Source: Helicobacter sp. 'house sparrow 1' (lineage in GTDB: Bacteria; Campylobacterota; Campylobacteria; Campylobacterales; Helicobacteraceae). Taken from it: a stretch of DNA of 64,000 nucleotides. Numbering within the stretch: position 1 is the first letter of the stretch; every line of letters starts with the position of its first letter. Shown here one piece after another: positions 20,701 to 28,373 of this stretch. The notes under the pieces were generated by a model, which made no database searches, was not told where the DNA came from, and worked only from the letters and a program-made list of their open reading frames with translations. The stretch lies in the NCBI RefSeq assembly GCF_900199585.1, contig NZ_FZQY01000004.1, positions 434,001 to 498,000 of the forward strand, given 5' to 3'. A program made the translations under genes and the position numbers.

Positions 20701-22791
20701 GGTGGAGCTAATAATATTATCAAGTCTGTTGCTATAGCAGATGATCGTAGTCCTGGTAGCTTAAATATCACAGGTGGTAATACAACTATTGCAAGTGCAA
20801 TCGATAAGACACTTACTCTTAATATCAAAGAAGGTTCTTTAACTCTTAAGGATGTAAAAGAAGTTTCTATAGAGCAACAAGCTTCTACTAATAGTAAAAT
20901 CCTAGATCAAGTAGCACTAGGAAAAGAGAGTGCTAATAATCTTGCTGTTTTAAATATTGATATAACTGATGGTAAGCCTCTTAAAATTGCATCTTTAAGC
21001 GCAAATGGCACCAATGGAGTGGTGAATCTATCAGGTCAATCTCAAGGTGGAGGGCTTCCAGTCTTCAAGGATAAAATTTTCCAAACTTTAATAGTTGGTG
21101 ATATTGCAAAAGATAGTAAGCCTATTAACTTTATAGTCGGCGCAGGTTTTAAAGATAATACCATCAAGTCAGATAGAATCATTATTGAATCAAGCAAACA
21201 AGAAACAAATAAAACTCACTATCTAGGAGTAGTAGGAGATGTGAGTGAGTTTGTAGGTAAGACTTTCACCGAAAAAGATGGTATTGCTCTAGCTACTGTT
21301 AAACAAGGTGATGATGAAAAAGGTGTTGTAACCCTACAAGCTACAGATTCTATTTCTGGCTTTAGTTTGATTACTTATGACTATGATCCAGTAGTTACAA
21401 AACAAGATGCAACTATAAGTGATGCTCAAGCACAAAACACTTATATAACCTATTTCTTTAAAGGCGCTAGATCTCAAGGGGCTACGTTGGCTACACAACA
21501 AGTAACTGCTGCAGCATTAGGAATAAACTATGATCTTTACTTAGCAAATCTAAATTCTTTAAATAAAAGAATGGGAGAATTAAGAGAAAATCATCACTCT
21601 CAAGGCGTATGGGCAAGAATCTTCACTGGCAAACAGACTTCTAAATTTGTATTTGAGAATCAAAGCACTTATACTACCATCCAGGCTGGTTATGATTATG
21701 CATTTGGCTTTAATGGAGCTAATAATTATGTAGGTTTTGCACTCAGTTATATGAATTCAAATACAAATTCAAAGAGCATCTTAGATCAAGATAGAAATAC
21801 TAGCATATGGCGTGGTATTGATAAGATTAGCTCAAGTGGTTTTGAATTTGCTATCTATAATGCCTATGTTCAAGATGGAGCTAGTAAAGAGAGTGGATGG
21901 AAGAATGGACTTTATAGCGATAGCATCTTAAAGTTTAGCTACATCACTTCTAAATTAGATCTTTTAGGACAAACAGATACCTATAGCACTAATAACTTTG
22001 CAGTTACTTTCTCTCAAGAATTAGGTTATAGATTCTTATTTGGAAGTTCTAAAGAAATCTTTATTGATCCTCAAGTAGAAGTGGCATTAGGTTATTTAAA
22101 TCAATCTGATTTAAAGCAAAAACTAGGTCAAGCAACTTTAGAGGGTATTCAAGATTCTATCTTTACTCTAAGAACTAGAGTGGGTTCTAGCTTTGGATAT
22201 GACTTTAAAAACTTTACTCAAAATAAAGACTTAAATGCCAAGGCATATTTAGGAGCTTATTTTGCAAATGATTATATCTCTGGAGGCAGAGTATCTTTAA
22301 CAGATAATTTTGGAACTAATGTGTCTATGGAACCATTAAAATCTACTTCTAGATTTGTTTTAAATATAGGAACTAATCTTAAAGTAAAAGATAATCATAG
22401 AGTCTATTTTGATTTTGAAAAGAGCTTTGGAGGAAAGATTATTACAGATTATCAAGTAAATCTTGGATATAGGTATAGCTTTGGTGCTTCAAAATATACT
22501 CCATATAATGGGGTTTCTACAACAGAAATTGATCAAGTAGAATCTATCAAAGAAATAGCACCTTCAAGTGGATTTTATTTGCAAATATTTGAAAAAGAAA
22601 AATTAAGCAAAAAAGAAACAAATCTTCTTAAAAAATTAAAAGATGATTTAAGAGTTCAGGATAGGGGAGACTCTAAAGTTTATCTCATAGGTCCTTTTAG
22701 TTCTAAAGAAGAGGCACAAGAAAAACAATCAAACTTTGATGGAATTCTCAAAGAATTAAATTCTTCTATTATTATTTTAGAAGTAAAATAA
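17788..22791 (+). CDS. Autotransporter adhesin/toxin-like protein with C-terminal SPOR-like domain
   Basis: A 1667-residue type V secretion protein. GGAGGAGG precedes the ATG. The N-terminus has about 35 polar residues before a hydrophobic signal core (PLVASSLALLLGVGIVNA), an extended signal peptide as in other large autotransporters. The passenger (about 55-1250) is Ser/Thr/Asn/Gly-rich, almost without Cys, and is built of degenerate beta-helix repeats with three larger related blocks near residues 373, 549 and 809. The autotransporter beta-domain runs from about 1255 (GVWARIFTG) to 1565 (NLGYRYSF). Instead of ending there, the protein adds about 100 residues: a linker and a SPOR-like fold (FYLQIFEKEKLS..., then VYLIGPFSSKEEAQEK). 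This tail should lie in the periplasm. Probable surface adhesin or toxin related in layout to VacA-family proteins; cargo function unknown. Confidence 0.9.
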   Translation: MSFDLNKKVWHREEGDSSLTISSLKDDFSKSSKFKPLVASSLALLLGVGIVNAECVSSGDSPILCSGSDLGSTQKVETITNGTLKWVEANTSSSNYVKPTFEVTGGKTSTDIKDFTIMFGSTGESPSGALDVNKLTLTTKNDNYFSIVGGTKGVQLGDIADKGTLTIDFNGQNNKTFELDFSKATSDFSLIGNLEIRGSGGQAGNAFNAKLKSGIQGDITINSTIATSTFTIGEGFTDNSNHVKLDGSITANSGVNTFDFKANGEITGNITGSGIINLILADTKSLTLKGETNKISQLSIGSTKGTLVLNAGNSKANTTTISEITNGDKLTLQFDGTANKTLKLEGTNGIASAGKSGDGAYTLKSVNLGGTSTKNTIDITGITGSAKGLTIADTVIVESGKELTLRLKDQALLTAGINGDGIKNLVVVGSESGKSATLRNSGNELEFSSLTFEKGSKDQDIAAHLLTIKDSSFSSLVIQEGVEATLTLDGSTILTSSYIGKMSNTGGIFNVELKNNNVENNAILHLGDSNEKGDNSFRINSLKALGIGNVVDITNISGTNKILIITEKLDVAKDGNLTFILDDEELILLGGVDTTEKKGDVKLLIDASKDSDAKLRGKNLAFSNLAFSQSSTDNTRAQFTLRNDAVFDSITTNQSSSNKATSKFILDASANAVTATIGSIKGENLDVELKGSASGAEKIATLNITGGTNTINRIGVKNQGSLVVGNTATTITERVSLTESNGLNIEVKDKAALTLAKGIDSGDQAAANIVFLGGTQASAGGMNEATYATLILLGSDDSKISTISARGINNIFDLTRLASTNKTLAVTGAIKVGESGDLTFKLKDQTLVLQEGIAENLKGVNLEVISDANSGATLKGGVNLNFSTLTFGNTKDQKSNLTLLSSARFDNVKAEKAPKENEINTTTLTVDAMGAKGNVTATIGGIIGSNLDVVLKSGKEASGNAVTYTASLDIAGGANNIIKSVAIADDRSPGSLNITGGNTTIASAIDKTLTLNIKEGSLTLKDVKEVSIEQQASTNSKILDQVALGKESANNLAVLNIDITDGKPLKIASLSANGTNGVVNLSGQSQGGGLPVFKDKIFQTLIVGDIAKDSKPINFIVGAGFKDNTIKSDRIIIESSKQETNKTHYLGVVGDVSEFVGKTFTEKDGIALATVKQGDDEKGVVTLQATDSISGFSLITYDYDPVVTKQDATISDAQAQNTYITYFFKGARSQGATLATQQVTAAALGINYDLYLANLNSLNKRMGELRENHHSQGVWARIFTGKQTSKFVFENQSTYTTIQAGYDYAFGFNGANNYVGFALSYMNSNTNSKSILDQDRNTSIWRGIDKISSSGFEFAIYNAYVQDGASKESGWKNGLYSDSILKFSYITSKLDLLGQTDTYSTNNFAVTFSQELGYRFLFGSSKEIFIDPQVEVALGYLNQSDLKQKLGQATLEGIQDSIFTLRTRVGSSFGYDFKNFTQNKDLNAKAYLGAYFANDYISGGRVSLTDNFGTNVSMEPLKSTSRFVLNIGTNLKVKDNHRVYFDFEKSFGGKIITDYQVNLGYRYSFGASKYTPYNGVSTTEIDQVESIKEIAPSSGFYLQIFEKEKLSKKETNLLKKLKDDLRVQDRGDSKVYLIGPFSSKEEAQEKQSNFDGILKELNSSIIILEVK
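22568..22791 (+). other. SPOR-like domain at the autotransporter C-terminus
   Basis: Codes for residues about 1594-1667. The pattern fits SPOR peptidoglycan-binding domains: a first strand GFYLQIFE, a helix with a Lys/Leu-rich segment (ETNLLKKLKDDL), a strand VYLIGPF followed by the typical SSKEEAQEK helix, and a last strand SIIILEV. The VYLIGPFSSKEEA stretch is the strongest match to the family's (V)RVGPF.S.EEA signature. Known SPOR domains bind glycan strands stripped of stem peptides. Assigned by eye only; a profile search would settle it. Confidence 0.7.
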
Positions 22792-22801
22792 ATTGGTTAA
22801 T

Positions 22802-22826
22802 CTCTAGACTAGTTTCTAGTCTAGAG
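22802..22826. terminator. Perfect 11-bp hairpin after the autotransporter
   Basis: CTCTAGACTAG, a TTT loop and CTAGTCTAGAG form a perfect stem ten bases after the stop codon. There is no T-run directly behind it, so it may stabilise the 3' end or terminate with help. Its position makes a terminator the simplest reading. Confidence 0.65.
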
Positions 22827-22917
22827 TGCTAGGACTTATCAATGAATGGAGGTCGCAGATATTTTAAAATTAAGATAAAGTAAAGGCTATTAGAGGTTGT
22901 TTTAGTTGGAAGTTTTT

Positions 22918-23068
22918 CCTCTCTTGCCACCACTTAATCAAGTTTTTACCTTTTCATTTTTTTAAGATTTTTTAGTCTTTATAAGCTATATAAGAATACA
23001 AAAAGATATGCGAGTTTATGAGTTAGGCATATGTTAGATCCCTTTGGATTAAGTGGTGGTAAGAGAGG
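22918..23068. repeat. 22-bp inverted repeat pair separated by 107 bases
   Basis: Arms 22918-22939 and 23047-23068 are complementary at 21 of 22 positions (CCTCTCTTGCCACCACTTAA versus its complement); the single difference is a G-U pair in plus-strand RNA. The 3' arm overlaps a short local hairpin (AGAGGG-AAA-CCCTCT, 23064-23078), so the two structures exclude each other. Could be a structured 3' region, a small RNA, or the ends of a decayed short element. Confidence 0.75.
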
Positions 23069-23127
23069 GAAACCCTCTTTCAGCAGTAAAAATAGTTTTT
23101 AAGAAAGGTTTTGGGATTGATAAGAGA

Positions 23128-25830
23128 TTATGAAGCGAAGTCTACCTCTTTGATGAGCGTATGATCCCATAAATAAATAAGATAACCTTTTACCTGTTTA
23201 TCTTTGAAATAAGACTTTGCAAAGGTGAGATATTCTTGGACTTGTTCTTGGTGCTCTATCTTTTGAGATCCACTTTTATAATCAAGAATAACAACTTCCT
23301 TTTCTCCAATCAATAAAGTATCAATTCTACTCAGTGTTAAGTCTTGAAGAAAGGTGGTTTCTGCATAGACTTTTTTATTATCTAGTAATTGTAAAAAAAT
23401 CTCATTCTTCATAAGACTTTGGATTCTCAAAAAGATGGTTTCTAAAGTATGAGCATCTAGCATAAAACCATAAGTATTGAGTAGCTTTTGTTTGAGATGA
23501 TCTAGTGTTAAATTAAAACCAATGAGATATTCTAGGGCATAGTGAATTGCCTCTCCAAAGATAATATCCTGATGTCTTAGGATTTCTCTTTGTGTGAGGA
23601 AGGCTTCTTGTTTGCCATAGTCTTTTTGAATAATAGGTAGAGAGATTGTATCCTGTGCTAGGGAAGAGGATTTTTCTTTTTGTGTGATAAGGGTGCCAAT
23701 TTCAACAGGTCTTAGGTTGAGTGTTTCAAATGCACTTCTTGTTTCTTTTGGAATTACAAAAAGAGATTTTTTTGCCCGTGTAAAGGCAACATATAAGACA
23801 TTGTTTTCTTCAACTCTTTGTTTGTTTTTTTCTTTTTCTAAGGCTTGGCTAAAATTCTTATCAAAATATTCTCTGTTTTTTTGATTGAACCAGATTTTGT
23901 TTTCATCTACGATGAATTTAGGTCCTTGAGAATTTTTATTTTTAAGACGATCGCATACAATAACATGATCAAATTCAAGCCCCTTGGATCCGTGTATGGT
24001 TAAGAGTTTGATTCCATCAAGATGTTCCTTAATTGGATCAATATCAATCTTTTCAATCTCATTTAAAAAGCTCTCTATATCCTCATATAAAAAACTGATT
24101 TCTAGAAATTTTTTTGCAAAAGAATCGCAAATTGAGAAATGTTGCATTAAAAGATAGATGTATTTAGAGAGAGGGATTTTTGGGTCATAAGCAGGGATAT
24201 TTAAAGCAGTATCATAGGTAAGCCCTAGTAATTTTGTAATATTTTTTAAATAAAGTTCATTGCTACTTTTGGCATAGATTAGGGCTTGTATGAGAATTTG
24301 GGGTTGCTTTCTTTGTGTAAGTTTAAGATTTGTCTCTGTGATAAGGGGAATGTTTTTTAGATGAGAAGCTAAAAAACTTTTGATTTCTTCTAGATTGTCA
24401 TTTGTATAACATAGGATTGCAATATCATTTGGTTGGATATTGTTTTTTAAAAGCAGTTGTATAGAATCTAAAACCCTCTCTTGAATAAGTTCTGATTCTA
24501 AAACTTTCTCATATACTTTTATATATCCTTCTTTAGTATCTTTTGGACATTGTTGGGGGATATAGTTATGGAATACTTTTTCAAATACTTGGTTATTAAA
24601 ATCAATTACATTAAATTCACTACGATAGTTATATGGAAGATTCTCATCTTGTGTAAATTTACTAATTAATTCAAAAATAGAACTATCACTTCCTCTAAAA
24701 CCATAAATACTCTGCTTGCTATCCCCAACAAAGAATAGACTGCGATCGCTGATTCTGCCACTCCCTGATTTGATCTCTTCAATTAATGGATAAAGAATGT
24801 TATATTGGATTTTATTGGTATCTTGAAATTCGTCAATTAAAATGTGGTTGATTCTATCATCAAGCCGGAAGTAAAAAAAATCTCTATCCACTTGTTGATT
24901 TAAGATTTCATAAGCCTTTAAGGTAATATCTGAAAAATCAAGACTTGCGTCCTTTTGATTGATAATATGCCTTGCCTTTTTATAATTGGGGACAAAATCT
25001 ATTAGGATATTTAGCATTTCTTTTTCTTTTAGATCATAATAGGCTTGAATTTTCTCTTGCAAAAGTTCAAATAAGGGCTGACAATTTAGATTGAATTTTT
25101 TAAAAAATCTATAATTAACTCCATCTAGAATCCAATGGGGTGTTCCCCCTAAAAGAGCATTGATACTTTCTGTTTTAATAACTTTTGTGGCTGTTGTATC
25201 CTCGCTATATTTTAAGATCTCTTGTTTAATTTCTTTTGCAATGTTTAAGATCTCATTACCAAGATTAGATAAAGAGGAGGTCTCTTGCTTATGAAGTTCT
25301 AAAATATCATGATTGATTTCCTCAAAAAAACTAAAAGAAATACTTTTTTGTTGCGTAAAAAAATGAAGTAATTTGGAATAGATGCTTGGAGAGAGTAGGT
25401 GTAAAAAGGTCTCATTAATCTTATCCTGATTTTGCTTTTTTATAGTGTAGTGCTTACTTAGTCCAACATACCAACAAAATTTTTTTACTACGAGGTTGAA
25501 AAATGAATCAATGGTTGTGATTTTTGGAGAGCTGGTAAAAAAATCTTGATACACTCTTGGGATTTGCTGAATGATATAGGATTCTTCTAAGCTGTAGTAT
25601 TCTTGCAATTTTTGAAAATAGATATTTGCTTGTTTGTCTTGTGAAATTTCTTCTAGTGCTTTAGTAATCCTCTCTTGCATTTCTTGAGCTGCTTTTTTTG
25701 TAAAAGTTAATGCAAGAATCTCACTTGTTTTAGCACCCAAGAAGAGTAATCCTAGATAGCGCAGTGTGAGGGCAAAAGTCTTTCCACTTCCAGCAGAAGC
25801 TCTTAATGTGAGTAATTGATGAATCTGCAT
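23128..25830 (-). CDS. addA: AddA-type helicase-nuclease (RecB-like)
   Basis: Subunit of the AddAB double-strand-break resection enzyme that loads RecA; in Helicobacter it supports recombination and colonisation. 900 residues. UvrD/Rep-type SF1 motifs include ASAGSGKT (11-18), LALTFTKKAAQEMQERI, LIDEFQDTN, GDSKQSIYGFRG, TIHGSKGLEFDHVI and VLYVAFTRAK. The C-terminal RecB-like nuclease retains GEAIHYALE, SRIDTLLIG, ILDYKSG and a Q-containing QVQEYLTF, so the nuclease is intact. Its AddB partner is not next to it. Monocistronic in this window, facing the divergent small outer membrane protein gene. Confidence 0.93.
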   Translation of the reverse strand: MQIHQLLTLRASAGSGKTFALTLRYLGLLFLGAKTSEILALTFTKKAAQEMQERITKALEEISQDKQANIYFQKLQEYYSLEESYIIQQIPRVYQDFFTSSPKITTIDSFFNLVVKKFCWYVGLSKHYTIKKQNQDKINETFLHLLSPSIYSKLLHFFTQQKSISFSFFEEINHDILELHKQETSSLSNLGNEILNIAKEIKQEILKYSEDTTATKVIKTESINALLGGTPHWILDGVNYRFFKKFNLNCQPLFELLQEKIQAYYDLKEKEMLNILIDFVPNYKKARHIINQKDASLDFSDITLKAYEILNQQVDRDFFYFRLDDRINHILIDEFQDTNKIQYNILYPLIEEIKSGSGRISDRSLFFVGDSKQSIYGFRGSDSSIFELISKFTQDENLPYNYRSEFNVIDFNNQVFEKVFHNYIPQQCPKDTKEGYIKVYEKVLESELIQERVLDSIQLLLKNNIQPNDIAILCYTNDNLEEIKSFLASHLKNIPLITETNLKLTQRKQPQILIQALIYAKSSNELYLKNITKLLGLTYDTALNIPAYDPKIPLSKYIYLLMQHFSICDSFAKKFLEISFLYEDIESFLNEIEKIDIDPIKEHLDGIKLLTIHGSKGLEFDHVIVCDRLKNKNSQGPKFIVDENKIWFNQKNREYFDKNFSQALEKEKNKQRVEENNVLYVAFTRAKKSLFVIPKETRSAFETLNLRPVEIGTLITQKEKSSSLAQDTISLPIIQKDYGKQEAFLTQREILRHQDIIFGEAIHYALEYLIGFNLTLDHLKQKLLNTYGFMLDAHTLETIFLRIQSLMKNEIFLQLLDNKKVYAETTFLQDLTLSRIDTLLIGEKEVVILDYKSGSQKIEHQEQVQEYLTFAKSYFKDKQVKGYLIYLWDHTLIKEVDFAS

Positions 25831-25913
25831 AAAACCTCATTTTTTGATTGGTATAAAGTTAAATTTTGGGTTAATATATCCAATTTTTTCCGATTTAGGA
25901 ATATAAGTTTATG

Positions 25914-25919
25914 TATAAT
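25914..25919 (+). promoter_or_regulatory. -10 element of the 25,952 outer membrane protein gene
   Basis: TATAAT preceded directly by TG, 33 bases before the start codon, with AAGGAG at 25936-25941 between them. This spacing fits a short-leader promoter. Confidence 0.55.
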
Positions 25920-25951
25920 TTATGCATTTTAAATCAAGGAGATATTTGAAA

Positions 25952-26734
25952 ATGAGTCGAGTAATTTATGGTCTTTTTGCATTATTTTTAATGTTAGATT
26001 TTAGTTTTGCTGCTCCAAAAAAATCTTCAAGTTCTACAAAAAAAGAGCTTGGAAAATTTACACCAGGGTCTATTGCAGATGGAACCACAGGGACAGGAAA
26101 GGTCAGAAGATGGTACTTTTTTAACGAGGGTGCGGTAGGCTCTTCTTATACTTTCTTGGGTAAATCAGAGTATTTATCTGTGGATTTAGGTTATAGCCTT
26201 TATATTAGAAGTATTGAATCTGTTCTTGGTGGGATGAATCTGATGATAGGAACAGAAATTAGTGCACCTATTTTCTTGCGACCTATGAGGGGGTCAAAAT
26301 CTAATATTTTAGAAAATCGTCCTTATTTAGAGAGAACACAATTTGAAGGCGTTGTTGGAGGAGGGGTTCAACTACCTCTTATGCTTGGTTTGGAGTATAA
26401 AGGCTTTTATGTTGTTGGGTTTGGGGGTTATACTTGGTTATTTATGAAAGATACATATCCATCAGACAATAGAGGAGATTTTCCAACTATAAAAACACAA
26501 TATGATGGCGTAATTTATGGTGGGGGGCTTGGATACAAGATTAGCAATATTGTAAATCTTGGTGTGCGATATACAGGTGGTAGTCTGATTAATAGAGGTG
26601 GCGCACAAACAATTTTTGACTCTGCAGCAATTGCTGATGGCCTTGATAATCAAAGTATTACAAGAAAAACAGGAAGAGCCATCTATGATATTCCATATCA
26701 TAGAATCAGTGTTTTTATTTCAGTTATCTTCTAA
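25952..26734 (+). CDS. Putative outer membrane beta-barrel protein
   Basis: 260 residues from the ATG at 25952. A signal peptide (MSRVIYGLFALFLMLDFSFAA) is followed by a Ser/Lys-rich linker and then alternating strands rich in Gly and aromatic residues (GSSYTFLGKSEYLSVDLGYSLYI, GVQLPLMLGLEYKGFYVVGFGGYTWLF), ending ISVFISVIF. The aromatic C-terminal residue fits barrel insertion by BAM. I do not recognise the family; Helicobacter genomes have many such proteins. An upstream in-frame ATG at 25922 sits before the Shine-Dalgarno and was rejected. The 3' end overlaps the convergent pgpA gene by four bases. Confidence 0.75.
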   Translation: MSRVIYGLFALFLMLDFSFAAPKKSSSSTKKELGKFTPGSIADGTTGTGKVRRWYFFNEGAVGSSYTFLGKSEYLSVDLGYSLYIRSIESVLGGMNLMIGTEISAPIFLRPMRGSKSNILENRPYLERTQFEGVVGGGVQLPLMLGLEYKGFYVVGFGGYTWLFMKDTYPSDNRGDFPTIKTQYDGVIYGGGLGYKISNIVNLGVRYTGGSLINRGGAQTIFDSAAIADGLDNQSITRKTGRAIYDIPYHRISVFISVIF

Positions 26735-27195
26735 GAAAATAGTTCAAGGATTCTTAGCACAATTAATGTGCTAAATCCTGCTATAATCCCTGCAACAGCA
26801 TCATCCAAGATAACGCCTAAACCACCTTTTACTTTTTTATCAATCGTTCCAATAATGCTTATTTTTGTAATATCATAGATTCTAAAGAGAATAAAAGAGA
26901 TAATAGCAACTTTATAATCAAAACCAAATGATGAACCAATCCCCATAGAAATCCACATTCCTACAAGTTCATCAATCACAATTTCCTTGGGATCGTGGAT
27001 TTTATTTTGTGTTTCATAAATATCTATTTGTTTGATTGCAATCATTCCAATTAAGATTGCTAATAAAATAATTGTCTCAATAGAGTATAAGACTATGGGT
27101 ATTCCCAAAAATAGAGCAAGAAGGCTTCCTACAGTGCCTGGTGCTTTTGGGGATTTTCCACTAAAAAAGAGAGTTAGAAATAAAGTTCTTATCAT
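26731..27195 (-). CDS. pgpA: Phosphatidylglycerophosphatase A
   Basis: Dephosphorylates phosphatidylglycerol phosphate to phosphatidylglycerol at the inner membrane. 154 residues, the usual size. Signature pieces are FFSGKSPKAPGTVGSLLAL at the N-terminus, DPKEIVIDELVGMWIS (the DE..G motif) and GGLGVILDDAVAGIIAG near the end. Last gene of the long minus-strand run; five bases separate it from the ATP-sulfurylase-like gene. The same order (ispDF, regulator, sulfurylase-like, pgpA) occurs in C. jejuni. Confidence 0.93.
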   Translation of the reverse strand: MIRTLFLTLFFSGKSPKAPGTVGSLLALFLGIPIVLYSIETIILLAILIGMIAIKQIDIYETQNKIHDPKEIVIDELVGMWISMGIGSSFGFDYKVAIISFILFRIYDITKISIIGTIDKKVKGGLGVILDDAVAGIIAGFSTLIVLRILELFS

Positions 27196-27200
27196 TGAGC

Positions 27201-28373
27201 CTAATTCCTTATTTTATAAAGTTCAATTAATTTTGTATAAAAGTCTTCTTGAATATCTTCTGAAAAAATACCATCAGATGGAAGAATATTATAATAAATA
27301 GGTTTCATTGCCTCCAGCTTTTGAGGAAAGAGGGTTTTTAAAATTAGAGCCGAAATTTCCTTACGCATCAAAATAGTTGGAGGTATTATACCCATTTTAA
27401 AGAACTGCAATATTGAGCTAGAGCGGTAAGAAATATGATGATGTTTACCATGTGGACAACTTTTTGTATTAAGAAGACACTGGCATTTGGTGCAATACAC
27501 ATATTCATCTAAGATATTAATATCAATATCAATGCCCTGGATGGAATCTAGCACAGAATGCCTTGTTTGCTTGTTGTAATAAAGAGAGAGTCCAGAAGTT
27601 TTTTGACCTACAAGCAACTTGGTGCAACCATAATTTTTTGCTACTAGGGAATAGAGAATGATTTTATTTTGTCCTATAAAAAGATAGGTGGCATCAAGAG
27701 GAATGATACAAATTCTTTCTTTTGCAAAGAAATTATTTAAAACATACTCAAGACTTCTTTTTCTTAAATCAAAGCCTAAAAAGTCATTTTTATGATGTTT
27801 AAGAAGAAAAATCACTACTAAATCAGAATTTGCTAATTCATCACGCAAAATTTTTTCATGAACCCTATGAATGGGGTTTGCATTTAAGACAATCCCTGTG
27901 ATGTTTTTAGCATTAAACTGCTTTTTTTTATCAAGAATAAGTTTTTTATATTTGCTAAGAGGAGAATCTTTAAATGCTATTTTTCCGCTAAGAGCATATT
28001 CCCCTATTCTTTTAGCAATATAATTCTTTTCTTCTAAAATTGCCCCAATTTGCAAGAGCCTTTGTTGTGCATTGATAGTAAAGACCTCATCTACAGTGAT
28101 ATTACCTATCACCTCTCCTTCGCATACTAAGTCAATTACCTCATCTTTTTTAGCACGCTTTAGTATCTCTTTATTCCTCTTGCCACTTGGACTTAAAAGC
28201 AAGGGACAAGGATAAGAGCACCCCTTATATGTTCCTGTTTTTATATTTTCTTGCATTTCTTGTTTGGACATAAGAGAGGTTACTGGATAGAGCAATCCCT
28301 CTTGCATAAGAGTAAGTGCACTAAATGCTTCTTTATCAATATAAAGTTGATTATTTTTTTCTGCTGATGCCAT
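27201..28373 (-). CDS. ATP sulfurylase-like protein with altered active site
   Basis: 390 residues with the overall plan of bacterial sulfate adenylyltransferase: N-terminal PUA-like part (about 1-150), nucleotidyltransferase core with NPIHRVHE (H169, H172), the NYGCTKLLVG strand and a zinc-ribbon-like C-x2-C...CPHG (C294, C297, C306). But the GRDHAG loop that follows NYGCT in true enzymes reads GQKTSG (256-261), and the ISGTKIR motif reads ISYRSSS. Sulfate activation therefore looks unlikely. No APS reductase or kinase is near. Overlaps the HP1021-like gene by 23 bases. Homologues in C. jejuni are annotated simply as sulfate adenylyltransferase. Confidence 0.8.
   Translation of the reverse strand: MASAEKNNQLYIDKEAFSALTLMQEGLLYPVTSLMSKQEMQENIKTGTYKGCSYPCPLLLSPSGKRNKEILKRAKKDEVIDLVCEGEVIGNITVDEVFTINAQQRLLQIGAILEEKNYIAKRIGEYALSGKIAFKDSPLSKYKKLILDKKKQFNAKNITGIVLNANPIHRVHEKILRDELANSDLVVIFLLKHHKNDFLGFDLRKRSLEYVLNNFFAKERICIIPLDATYLFIGQNKIILYSLVAKNYGCTKLLVGQKTSGLSLYYNKQTRHSVLDSIQGIDIDINILDEYVYCTKCQCLLNTKSCPHGKHHHISYRSSSILQFFKMGIIPPTILMRKEISALILKTLFPQKLEAMKPIYYNILPSDGIFSEDIQEDFYTKLIELYKIRN

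Larger units (their letters stand above)
22792..23127. other. 336-base spacer between convergent autotransporter and addA genes
   Basis: Contains no credible gene (the longest plus-strand frame, starting MNGGRRYF, stops after about a dozen codons). It holds a perfect 11-bp hairpin directly after the autotransporter and a long 22-bp inverted repeat pair, listed separately. Confidence 0.7.

Noticed and set aside
27201-28373. Sulfate assimilation operon
   Set aside because: The homologue lacks key loops and no APS reductase, kinase or sulfate transporter is in the neighbourhood.
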